Source: Anthropogastromicrobium aceti (GTDB lineage Bacteria > Bacillota > Clostridia > Lachnospirales > Lachnospiraceae). Taken from it: a stretch of DNA of 64,000 nt. A program made the position numbers and the translations under genes. This document shows positions 8,176 through 15,108 of the stretch, piece after piece. How positions within the stretch are numbered: the stretch's first letter is position 1; each line of letters begins with the position of its first letter. The notes beneath the pieces were generated by a model. That model was not told the DNA's origin, did no database searches, and saw nothing but the letters and a program-made list of their open reading frames with translations. The DNA is taken from assembly GCF_025567095.1 (NCBI RefSeq), contig NZ_JAOQJH010000002.1; one strand, given 5' to 3'.

Positions 8176-9876
8176 TTAATTTGGTTTCACCATAACCCGA
8201 CATTTTTTATGATAAAATGCAATTCCATATTTCAAGATTTTCCGATAACCTTTGTTACACAGCTCCTGCACATAGTTTTTATCCTCGATTTGCTGTAACG
8301 CTCCACGGCAGTCTGTATCAAGGTTCTTTTCATCGCTACTATATTTTAGCTCAATCACAACTCCAATCTCATTCTCTGGTTCTGTTGTCTCTATAAGAAT
8401 ATCGCTAAAGCCATCGCCGGACTCTCGATTGGATAAAATCTCCCAGTCTCGCCTGTATCCTAAAATTCCAATCATCAATCCATGATAGAAATTTTCGTGA
8501 AGCGATCTGGCAAAATTATCGCGAATGCTAATCGTTTTTTCCATGTACTCAGTCAGTAGCTGTTCAACAGCCGCTTCATTTGCCGATACGATTGCATTGC
8601 AAAAGTCTTCAAGCAACTTGCCGTTTTGGGCAACCTCCTTGCGAAACAAGGTTAACACACGCTCAATGATAATATTGCAAATCTCTCGATTGGGAACTGC
8701 AAGGCGGTAATATCCATTTCCGATATAACCGCGCTGCGTCAGATAGCCTGTCATAAAAAGTGTACTCCACAGATTGTCGATACTTGAATACAATTCCTTA
8801 TACGTTATCATTTCATCTACCTTTTGTGTGATAAACTCGCCGTTTACCAACCGTTCCAACTCACCTTTTGTCAACATTCCGGGATCATTGATACTGTCGA
8901 TGAAATGATTGATCACATCATTTCCACTTGTATTCATCCAATAATTTTTCGGCTCTGCATTTGGATTGCTGCGATGGTCATCGCAATAATTCACAACATC
9001 CCACGGACAATAGACATCCGCATTACCAAAGCGATAGCCATCGTACCATTCCCTTACCTGATTAAAATGACGATCCAATCCATAATATTTTAGCATTGAT
9101 TTCACTTCTTCATTTGTAAAGCCAAATGTCTCATCAAACTCAACATCGGTAATTGAATACACCTTAAAATTATTTAAGCCCGTGAAAATACTTTCCTTTG
9201 CAATACGCAAACACCCCGTCAGCACAGCAAAAGCAAGACTCTCATTCGTCTTTAATACATTTCCAAAAATATTCCGAATCAAAAGAACCATCTCGTCATA
9301 AAAGCCATTTTCATATGCCTTTGCTAACGGCACATCGTACTCATCAATCAATATAACCACTTTTCGATTAAAATGTTTTTCAAGAAGCTTTGTCAGCCAT
9401 AACATACTTGAACTCATAATTTTCATATTCATATCATCATCAAGCAGCTTACAAAATCTTTCTTTTTCATAATCGGTCAACCTACCGCTATTCTGCAAAA
9501 GTTGAAAGCTCGCTGCACTCTGATTTATAATCTCTACGAGTTGGACAACTGCCTCTTGATAAGATGCTGCATCCACGCCTTTTAAACTAATTGCAATCAC
9601 AGGATACTTTCCCATATATCGCTCACACAGCGCCGCATTTTTTGAAATATGAAGCCCTTCAAATAAAGAGGGATCCGTTCCTATTTCAAAAAATCGTTTT
9701 AACATACTCATGTTTAATGATTTTCCAAAGCGGCGCGGCCTGGTAAACAAGGTTACTTTGCTTCTCTTTTCAAGAACTTGCTCAATCAATGCCGTTTTAT
9801 CAACATAATAATAGCATTCCTCTCGAATCTCTTTAAAATCTTCGATTCCAATCGGAAGCATGAATTGATTTTCCAT
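8176..9876 (-). CDS. AAA-ATPase-like / PD-(D/E)XK nuclease family protein
   Basis: A 566-residue cytoplasmic protein of the type very common in gut anaerobes (Pfam AAA-ATPase_like plus a C-terminal PD-(D/E)XK domain). The N-terminus has the family opening FKEIREECYYYVDKTALIEQ. A Walker-A-like TRPRRFGKS is at 45-53, and Walker B ILIDEYDVP is around 175-183. The C-terminal nuclease-like motif is FSDILIE followed by GVVIELKY at about 490-512 (Asp and Glu-x-Lys). Its role is unknown. The genes are often scattered singletons next to mobile elements, as here beside the TnpB remnant. Confidence 0.85.
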   Translation of the reverse strand: MENQFMLPIGIEDFKEIREECYYYVDKTALIEQVLEKRSKVTLFTRPRRFGKSLNMSMLKRFFEIGTDPSLFEGLHISKNAALCERYMGKYPVIAISLKGVDAASYQEAVVQLVEIINQSAASFQLLQNSGRLTDYEKERFCKLLDDDMNMKIMSSSMLWLTKLLEKHFNRKVVILIDEYDVPLAKAYENGFYDEMVLLIRNIFGNVLKTNESLAFAVLTGCLRIAKESIFTGLNNFKVYSITDVEFDETFGFTNEEVKSMLKYYGLDRHFNQVREWYDGYRFGNADVYCPWDVVNYCDDHRSNPNAEPKNYWMNTSGNDVINHFIDSINDPGMLTKGELERLVNGEFITQKVDEMITYKELYSSIDNLWSTLFMTGYLTQRGYIGNGYYRLAVPNREICNIIIERVLTLFRKEVAQNGKLLEDFCNAIVSANEAAVEQLLTEYMEKTISIRDNFARSLHENFYHGLMIGILGYRRDWEILSNRESGDGFSDILIETTEPENEIGVVIELKYSSDEKNLDTDCRGALQQIEDKNYVQELCNKGYRKILKYGIAFYHKKCRVMVKPN

Positions 9877-10042
9877 AATCCCTCCTTCTACTTTCTGCTT
9901 TCTGCTTTCTGAAAAGCGATGTCATCTCAAAAGTTCACACTGTTGTTTTTTGTTTGTATACTTATATGTTACCTCAAGTCAAGTAATTATGCAAGCACTT
10001 TTTGTAAAAGAAAAAGCGCTGCTCTTTGCAGCGCCCCTTCCA

Positions 10043-10693
10043 TCAAGAAACTCCATCTATTGGCGTAAGTACACCGGCATCCATCTCATACACCTTATCA
10101 CACAGACAACGGATATCCTCCATGTTATGGCTCGCAAGAAGAATCGTCGTCCCCTCTGCCTTTAAATTCAGAAAGATCTGGCGCATTTCCTCCACGCCTC
10201 TCTTATCCAGTCCATTCATCGGCTCATCCAAAATAATTAACTTTGGCTTTTCCATGATAGCCTGTGCGATTGCAAGCCTCTGCCTCATTCCGAGTGAAAA
10301 CTTCGCCACCTTTTTTCTTCCGGTATCTCCTAATCCAACAGTCTCTAATACCTGTTTCACATCTTCCTTTGTGATCCGGTGACGAATCGCCGCCAGATTA
10401 TACAGATTGTCATATGCATTTAAATATGGAATAAAATCCACATTTTCAATGATCGCGCCAACATCCTGTGGAAAATCCACATCCTTTCCCACACGTTTTT
10501 TGCCTACAGTCACCGTACCCTGTGTTGGCTTTAGAAAGCCTAAAATCAGCTTCATCATAACTGTCTTGCCAGAACCATTTCGTCCCACAATGCCATGAAT
10601 CAGCCCTTCTTCAAATTCAATCGAAAGCGGCTTTAACACCTCAACCGACCGGAAGCTTTTTGATACACCATCCAATATAATATAAGGTTCCAT
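10043..10693 (-). CDS. ABC transporter ATP-binding protein (cassette A)
   Basis: A single ABC ATPase of 216 residues. Walker A GRNGSGKT, signature FSLGMRQRLAIAQ and Walker B LIILDEP are all intact, with the switch His in LASHNMEDI. The start is taken at ATGGAACC after GAGGTG rather than at the GTG six bases earlier. It is the last gene of a four-gene set: secreted protein, two permeases, ATPase. The paralogue at 53017-53655 shares long stretches (for example GIVGRNGSGKTV and FSLGMRQRLAIAQAIMEKPKL). It should power the adjacent permease pair. The cargo is unknown. Confidence 0.93.
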   Translation of the reverse strand: MEPYIILDGVSKSFRSVEVLKPLSIEFEEGLIHGIVGRNGSGKTVMMKLILGFLKPTQGTVTVGKKRVGKDVDFPQDVGAIIENVDFIPYLNAYDNLYNLAAIRHRITKEDVKQVLETVGLGDTGRKKVAKFSLGMRQRLAIAQAIMEKPKLIILDEPMNGLDKRGVEEMRQIFLNLKAEGTTILLASHNMEDIRCLCDKVYEMDAGVLTPIDGVS

Positions 10694-10709
10694 ATACACA
10701 CCTCGCTTT

Positions 10710-11567
10710 TTAGCTATAATCGTATCTGCCTATTTTCAGATTCATGACAGCAAGCGGCACAAGAATCATTCCTGCCAAAAACAGACACGCATAAGAAAAC
10801 GTTGGATTAACACGATTAAATGCAGTCGTGCTTAAGTTTCCGACACGACTCATGCTGAATGGAGAGATAAACAACAAATATTTACTTGTCACTCCGACTC
10901 GCACAACCGTTGCCCAATAGTCCATCGCAATTCCGATTCCACCGATTGCAATACCAGGACCACTCGGCCACAGCATATGAAGCATCATAGTCAGAAAACC
11001 AGTTGCCATTCCAATCATCAGGCAAAGAACAATGCATCTGCCAAACAGCTGCAGCGCCGTTGTCTGGCGCATGACCGAAACTGGGAATGAAAAATAATTG
11101 GAAATTCCATAGCCAAACGGTGCATTTATCATCTTTACAAAGGTTGTCGTCCACGCTGTCTGAAATGTTACCTGCGGCACAATAAGAAGCAGCAGTAATA
11201 AAAATATATATGCAAAATAGATCACTGTAATTGCGACAATATACACGATCTGTCCCCAGAGCCAGCTCCTTCGGGAAGTACGCAGCAGATACTGGTACAC
11301 ACCATCATCACGATATGGAATGTCACATATAATCAGCACAAAACCAATCCATATAGTAAACGACGTATACATATTGTTGGTCACAACAAGAAACATCTCC
11401 ATAATGCCAATTTTCTGTCCCGACTCCATCAGACCACCACGCACATCACCAAAATAGAGATAGAAAAAGACGGCCAGACAAATACAGATTACAAGTGTTT
11501 TTCCCTGAGACAGACAGCGCTGAAAATTTAATTTTACATAGGCGTTCATTCTTCTCATGCTATCCAT
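10710..11567 (-). CDS. ABC transporter permease 2 (cassette A)
   Basis: A 285-residue integral membrane protein with about six helices. It opens YVKLNFQRCLSQGKTLVICICLAVFFYLYF and carries the segment VICDIPYRDDGVYQYLLRTSRRSWLWGQ, which is nearly repeated in its paralogue at 53810-54682 (VICDIPYSEKGIYPYLIRTSRKSWLLGQ). It overlaps permease 1 by eight bases and precedes the ATPase by 16 bases. The topology resembles ABC-2 type exporters. No known family member is recognised beyond that. Confidence 0.85.
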   Translation of the reverse strand: MDSMRRMNAYVKLNFQRCLSQGKTLVICICLAVFFYLYFGDVRGGLMESGQKIGIMEMFLVVTNNMYTSFTIWIGFVLIICDIPYRDDGVYQYLLRTSRRSWLWGQIVYIVAITVIYFAYIFLLLLLLIVPQVTFQTAWTTTFVKMINAPFGYGISNYFSFPVSVMRQTTALQLFGRCIVLCLMIGMATGFLTMMLHMLWPSGPGIAIGGIGIAMDYWATVVRVGVTSKYLLFISPFSMSRVGNLSTTAFNRVNPTFSYACLFLAGMILVPLAVMNLKIGRYDYS

Positions 11568-12342
11568 TGATCCCCCTCCATTTCATCTCTCGGTAATAAA
11601 GAAATCCAAGCACTGCGTATGCGGCGAGATTCCGGGTGAGGCAGATTATCAATCCGCCGTCAGCAGCCCTTTCCATTCCCACTGGTGTATATAAAGTCCA
11701 GGTCATCAAACCACCCACATAAGCTCCCAGTCTTGTAAGAAGAAATGGCATCGCATAAAATACATAACGGTTTGTACAAAACACAGATACGCATAATCCA
11801 ATCAATACATAAATACCAATCTGAAATGAATATCCCAATGCATACAAAACAGTAGTCGGATAATATCCAATTGATAAAGCCAATTTATACCAAAAAGGTT
11901 CTATGTTCCCAGATATTGTTCCTCCAAAAAGTTGTTTTATTGATTCTACTGTACTTCCTTGTCTTACCGCAGGTGCAATGCTTATACATAAAACAAAAAA
12001 CAACAACACACTTATCATATACAATATAATTCCACTCAATACCGCAGATACAATTTTTGCGAAACAATATTTCATCTGACCAGAACGCATCTGCATCAAC
12101 CAGTCATAATGTCCTTTTCGTTCATCAAAATAATTACCCGCTGCTGCTATTGGAAAAATTAACGTCTGTATAAAAGCGGTAACACCATAGTTTTCTGTAA
12201 AATAAAATAAACTTAAAATTCCAGACTCATGGTCAGCTCTCAAATCAGTTTCTACTCCCAATATCATAATTCCAATATACACAATTATACATACAAGCGC
12301 AGCTGGTTTTTGTAGTATACGTTTTAATTCCCTTCCTATCAT
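11560..12342 (-). CDS. ABC transporter permease 1 (cassette A)
   Basis: A 260-residue integral membrane protein with about six helices. The motif FPIAAAGNYFDERKGHYDWLMQMRSGQMKYC recurs in its paralogue at 54675-55460 (FPMSVASVYFDEKKGKCDWVKMMRTSRLRYC). ABC-2-like topology. It lies 16 bases after the secreted-protein gene and overlaps permease 2. The two permeases probably form a heterodimer driven by the ATPase at 10043-10693. Confidence 0.85.
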   Translation of the reverse strand: MIGRELKRILQKPAALVCIIVYIGIMILGVETDLRADHESGILSLFYFTENYGVTAFIQTLIFPIAAAGNYFDERKGHYDWLMQMRSGQMKYCFAKIVSAVLSGIILYMISVLLFFVLCISIAPAVRQGSTVESIKQLFGGTISGNIEPFWYKLALSIGYYPTTVLYALGYSFQIGIYVLIGLCVSVFCTNRYVFYAMPFLLTRLGAYVGGLMTWTLYTPVGMERAADGGLIICLTRNLAAYAVLGFLYYREMKWRGING

Positions 12343-12358
12343 AGAGCATCACCGTCCT

Positions 12359-13363
12359 TTACTCCCGATCTGAAATTTTTAAATACTCCGTCTGAAAATC
12401 TTCTTCAAAATCTACTGCCATTGTAAATGTATAGCAATATGGCATTGTCACATCAACAAGACCTGCAAAATACCATAACTGATCTGATCCAGATGATGGA
12501 TCAATCATTTGCTTCACATAAAGTCCGATGTCATATACATACTCATCTTCATTTGTTCCCATATCTATTGGAATATATTGAATTTCAACTTGTAATGAAT
12601 CCTCAATTGGATTTGTTTCCAATGGCGGAATCTGTAACCCATTCCATACAGCATCATATACCGCCTGTAATGCATCCTCATCTGAAATCCGCTGCCGCGT
12701 TGAAACACTTTCACGCTCAACAACCTCTGAGGCTTTTTGTATCAACATCGTATATCCCGTATCTTCCATAGAGATTTTCGCAAGCTGACCATAATATTCG
12801 GTTCCATCACCCTCGCCTCCAATCGAATAGCCCTCTGGCGATAGCTTGATTCCATCCTGCTGCAAATAATAGGTATATACTGCTCGATCACCATTTGCAA
12901 TATCCGTTTGTTTGGTATATTCATCCATTATATCAATATTTAATGCCTGTAATAAATCTTCTCCCTCTTGACGTCTTATTTCTTCATCTGGTATTTCATT
13001 TTTATAAGTAACGATTATTGCTAAAAAACCAACACCGCTCTGTGAAATCAAAATCGTCCTATCCTCACCATCATATTCATTTCTTTCACTTATCAGCGAA
13101 TCCTGATTTGTAACTAACGCTTCATCCCACTTTCCTTCACCAAAATATGCATCCAGAATTTCAGATGGTCTAAAATCTCTTGCTCTCATCAAAAGTCGGT
13201 CTGCACTCATCGGGTCTACTGCTTCCTCTGCCTGCGTTTCTGATTCCTGTTCGATTCCCGTTTCCTGCTCTGTCTCGTTTTCAGCTCCCTGCGCCACAAA
13301 TGAATACATACTGGTCACGCTCATCATTGCCGCTAACATACATACACTGATTCGTTTTCTCAT
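12359..13363 (-). CDS. Secreted protein of cassette A (family unknown)
   Basis: A 334-residue protein starting at the ATG after GGAGGAAACGTGT. The signal peptide is MRKRISVCMLAAMMSVTSMYSFVAQGA, probably cleaved near residue 27, with no lipobox Cys. A Glu/Thr-rich linker follows, then a globular region. It is homologous to the product of 55477-56421: both have NGYS/EGYS-L/I-G, a repeat-like SEVVERE/SEVIARE block, an acidic YDIGLYV/CDIGYYV strand and a closing PYCY. I do not recognise a named family. Its constant pairing with two permeases and an ATPase suggests an extracytoplasmic partner or cargo of the ABC exporter. Confidence 0.8.
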   Translation of the reverse strand: MRKRISVCMLAAMMSVTSMYSFVAQGAENETEQETGIEQESETQAEEAVDPMSADRLLMRARDFRPSEILDAYFGEGKWDEALVTNQDSLISERNEYDGEDRTILISQSGVGFLAIIVTYKNEIPDEEIRRQEGEDLLQALNIDIMDEYTKQTDIANGDRAVYTYYLQQDGIKLSPEGYSIGGEGDGTEYYGQLAKISMEDTGYTMLIQKASEVVERESVSTRQRISDEDALQAVYDAVWNGLQIPPLETNPIEDSLQVEIQYIPIDMGTNEDEYVYDIGLYVKQMIDPSSGSDQLWYFAGLVDVTMPYCYTFTMAVDFEEDFQTEYLKISDRE

Positions 13364-13392
13364 ACACGTTTCCTCCATTTTTCTTAATAGCA

Positions 13393-13423
13393 CTTAAGCC
13401 TGCAGAATATCTGCAGGCCTAAG
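13393..13423. promoter_or_regulatory. Strong intercistronic hairpin
   Basis: The 13-base arms CTTAAGCCTGCAG and CTGCAGGCCTAAG pair with one mismatch around AATAT. It lies between the small secreted-protein gene and the cassette A secreted-protein gene. Neither side has a long T-run, so it may act as a 3'-end stabiliser or weak attenuator, allowing much more of the small protein than of the downstream cassette. Confidence 0.6.
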
Positions 13424-13444
13424 CTTCTCTTTTCAATACTCACT

Positions 13445-13855
13445 TTACGGTGTAAACCTTACGTTAAAATTTGCTCCTTTAGTCGATTGTGAATGCGTTG
13501 CTATTCGTCCTACATAAGTATCTCCGTAAGTGCCATATCCAGAATAGTAATAAAATGTATATGTTCCTGTTCCAAATACTGCTTGTACATCAGATACTGC
13601 TATTGCTCCACTTGCATTTCTTACACGTGCTGCCAACGGATGTGCATTCACATTTGGATCATAATTGGCAACTGTAGTAAAACTCATTGTCGCCGGTACT
13701 CCAGTCGGAGTTGTTTTCTTTGTTATTGGAGTCGTTGAAAATGCTCCACCCTGTGAAAGTGCATTTGCATAAAACGTTGTATCTGCCAACGTAGGTACTG
13801 CTACGCACGCTGCTACTCCTAATGCTGCTAATGCTCTTTTTAATTTAAATCCCAT
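13445..13855 (-). CDS. Small secreted protein, function unknown
   Basis: 136 residues. The signal peptide is MGFKLKRALAALGVAACVAVPTLA, probably cleaved before DTTFYANA. The mature part, about 112 residues, is rich in Thr, Ala, Gly and Tyr, has no Cys, and ends TKGANFNVRFTP. The Tyr/Gly cluster YYYSGYGTYGDTYVGR suggests a compact beta-sheet protein. No family is recognised. It has a good ribosome site (AAAGGAGTAAATT) and its own promoter with possible LytTR boxes, and it lies between the LytTR gene and cassette A. A bacteriocin-like or surface-acting role is possible but unproven. Confidence 0.75.
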   Translation of the reverse strand: MGFKLKRALAALGVAACVAVPTLADTTFYANALSQGGAFSTTPITKKTTPTGVPATMSFTTVANYDPNVNAHPLAARVRNASGAIAVSDVQAVFGTGTYTFYYYSGYGTYGDTYVGRIATHSQSTKGANFNVRFTP

Positions 13856-13894
13856 AATTTACTCCTTTCCTATAATGTTTTTTCGTTTCGTTCT

Positions 13895-13906
13895 TGATAA
13901 GCTTAT
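13895..13906. repeat. 12-bp perfect palindrome in leader
   Basis: GATAAGCTTATC sits in the predicted 5' leader of the small secreted-protein gene, about 10 bases after the -10 box. It is a possible operator or small stem. Confidence 0.4.
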
Positions 13907-13915
13907 CGTGTCTCT

Positions 13916-13951
13916 ACTATAGCAAATGTAAATAAGTTTATGTAAAACTGT
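13916..13951 (-). promoter_or_regulatory. Promoter with possible LytTR direct repeats
   Basis: On the minus strand, ACAGTTTTA (13943-13951) and ACATTTGCT (13921-13929) are spaced 22 bases start to start, just upstream of a -10 TATAGT (13916-13921). LytTR regulators bind 9-bp direct repeats two helical turns apart, often replacing a poor -35. The -35 here is indeed poor. The LytTR gene ends 45 bases further upstream. Confidence 0.45.
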
Positions 13952-13995
13952 CCTTAAAATCAACATTTTTGACTTTCAAATCAACTTTTCTTCGC

Positions 13996-14706
13996 TTATT
14001 CACCCCAATATTTCTGGATAAGTTGTTTGAAATACTTTATTTTCCCTCTGCTTATCCAGAATTTATCTCCATTTTTCATTACAATTGCCCCATTGTGAAC
14101 ACATTCTACAAACGCAAGATTACAAATAGTACCTCTATCAACCCATATAAAATCATAATTCGTAAGTCCTTCAAATATTTCTTTTAATGTTTTGCGAACT
14201 CTTATTTCTCTTTCCCCCTGAACTAAAAATATACTATATTTTCCCTCATGTGTAATACTTTGAATATCTTTATATAAAATACGCCATGTTCCAGCCTGAT
14301 TTTTCATAATGTAACATTGTTTTTTTCTTTTTTCCATTGCAGCCTTTACATCTTCTATAATATTCTCAATCTCATCATCAGACGCATTCTTTGCAATGAT
14401 TTGAACTGATTTGATTGGAAACGCTAAAGTTGGTTCAAGTTTATCTGCTAAAACTAAGAAAAAGGCTTCAGAATCTCGCTCACGCACAGTCTTCATTAAC
14501 TGCTTTTCTTTTTCTGTTCGCCCCTGCTGAATCACCAATATGTATAAATCAAAATACACCCTATCTTCTACTTCATATCGCAATAATGCTGCATTCTTAA
14601 AATAACTAATTCTAATCATTGTTTCATCTTTTTCAAAAATTTCATTTATCTTCTCTGTTAAGGCAACCGCTTCGTTTTTATCATCACATACCGCAATTTT
14701 AATCAT
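13996..14706 (-). CDS. LytTR-family regulator with degenerate receiver domain
   Basis: 236 residues. The N-terminal receiver-like domain (1-115) keeps the acidic pair CDD (8-9), but the phospho-acceptor position reads YILVIQQG with Val58 where the family has Asp. The C-terminal LytTR DNA-binding domain (about 135-232) has the usual ILYKDIQSITHEGKY, IRVRKTLKEIFEGL, FIWVDRGTICNLAFVE and ISRGKIKYFKQ. No histidine kinase is nearby. So it probably does not respond to phosphorylation and may respond to another ligand or to its own level. It is transcribed divergently from the peptide gene across a large palindrome. Confidence 0.88.
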   Translation of the reverse strand: MIKIAVCDDKNEAVALTEKINEIFEKDETMIRISYFKNAALLRYEVEDRVYFDLYILVIQQGRTEKEKQLMKTVRERDSEAFFLVLADKLEPTLAFPIKSVQIIAKNASDDEIENIIEDVKAAMEKRKKQCYIMKNQAGTWRILYKDIQSITHEGKYSIFLVQGEREIRVRKTLKEIFEGLTNYDFIWVDRGTICNLAFVECVHNGAIVMKNGDKFWISRGKIKYFKQLIQKYWGE

Positions 14707-14770
14707 AGTCCCTCGTTCCCCCTTTTTGTATTTTTTCTATTGCCAGAAAATTATTTATGTCGTTGTTTAC

Positions 14771-14799
14771 AATATACTATACTTCCACTTAACCTACAA
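14771..14799 (-). promoter_or_regulatory. Promoter of the LytTR gene
   Basis: The minus-strand -35 TTGTAG (14794-14799), a 17-base spacer and -10 TATATT (14771-14776). The TTG of the -35 is the end of the 64-bp palindrome. The leader is about 58 bases, and an AGGGGG ribosome site precedes the ATG. Confidence 0.6.
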
Positions 14800-14860
14800 T
14801 ACGTCGTATTTGAGACAGATTTTGAAATGTGTCAAAACCTGTCTCAAATACGACGTATTG
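14797..14860. repeat. Near-perfect 64-bp palindrome between divergent promoters
   Basis: Arms 14797-14825 and 14832-14860 are complementary at 28 of 29 positions around the 6-base loop AATGTG. The outer 22 bases of each arm match perfectly. Each arm contains the smaller palindrome AATACGTCGTATT. The two ends supply the TTG of both divergent -35 boxes, so a bound protein could control both promoters at once. A cruciform or transcript hairpin is also possible. Confidence 0.9.
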
Positions 14861-14886
14861 TCTCTTTTAATTTTCTGTTTTACAAT
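14858..14886 (+). promoter_or_regulatory. Promoter of the exported-peptide gene
   Basis: The -35 TTGTCT (14858-14863), a 17-base spacer and -10 TACAAT (14881-14886). The -35 overlaps the right end of the palindrome, and the ribosome site AAAGGAGATT follows close behind. Confidence 0.65.
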
Positions 14887-14916
14887 AAGAAAAAAAAGAA
14901 AAAGGAGATTTTATCT

Positions 14917-15108
14917 ATGAAAAAATTTAAAGTTGTATGTTTCACCTTATTAGCCGCTTCAGCAATAGCTTCTACCTTTTATTTTACTACTGCCAAAGCA
15001 GCTAACTCCAAAAATCCTGATACTATTATTGAGACAGAAGAGGCTTCCACAGAAGAACAGCCTTCTATTTTGCCACAAAATGATAGACCTAGTAAAGTTG
15101 GTTCATGA
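14917..15108 (+). CDS. Exported 63-residue peptide precursor, candidate signalling peptide
   Basis: 63 residues, with a Lys-rich start and hydrophobic core (MKKFKVVCFTLLAASAIASTFYF), a signal-peptidase-like TTAKAA around 24-29, an acidic linker with repeated TEE (ETEEASTEEQ), and the C-terminal tail SILPQNDRPSKVGS. The strong AAAGGAG ribosome site eight bases before ATG and a consensus promoter show it is a real gene. The layout (signal, acidic linker, short basic tail) is like Phr/Rgg-type pheromone precursors. Its stop codon overlaps, tail to tail, the stop of the HTH-TPR regulator gene. No family is recognised. The pheromone role is inferred from context. Confidence 0.75.
   Translation: MKKFKVVCFTLLAASAIASTFYFTTAKAANSKNPDTIIETEEASTEEQPSILPQNDRPSKVGS

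Noticed and set aside
10043..12342. Cassette A as a known lantibiotic immunity (LanFEG) system
   Set aside because: Gene order and topology are similar, but there is no lantibiotic precursor or modification enzyme, and the companion secreted protein is not part of LanFEG systems. Not excluded, but not supported.
13445..13855. Lactococcin 972-like bacteriocin
   Set aside because: Secreted, Tyr/Gly-rich and near an ABC transporter, but residues do not match the family, and no large Lcl-type membrane partner is present. Left as unknown.
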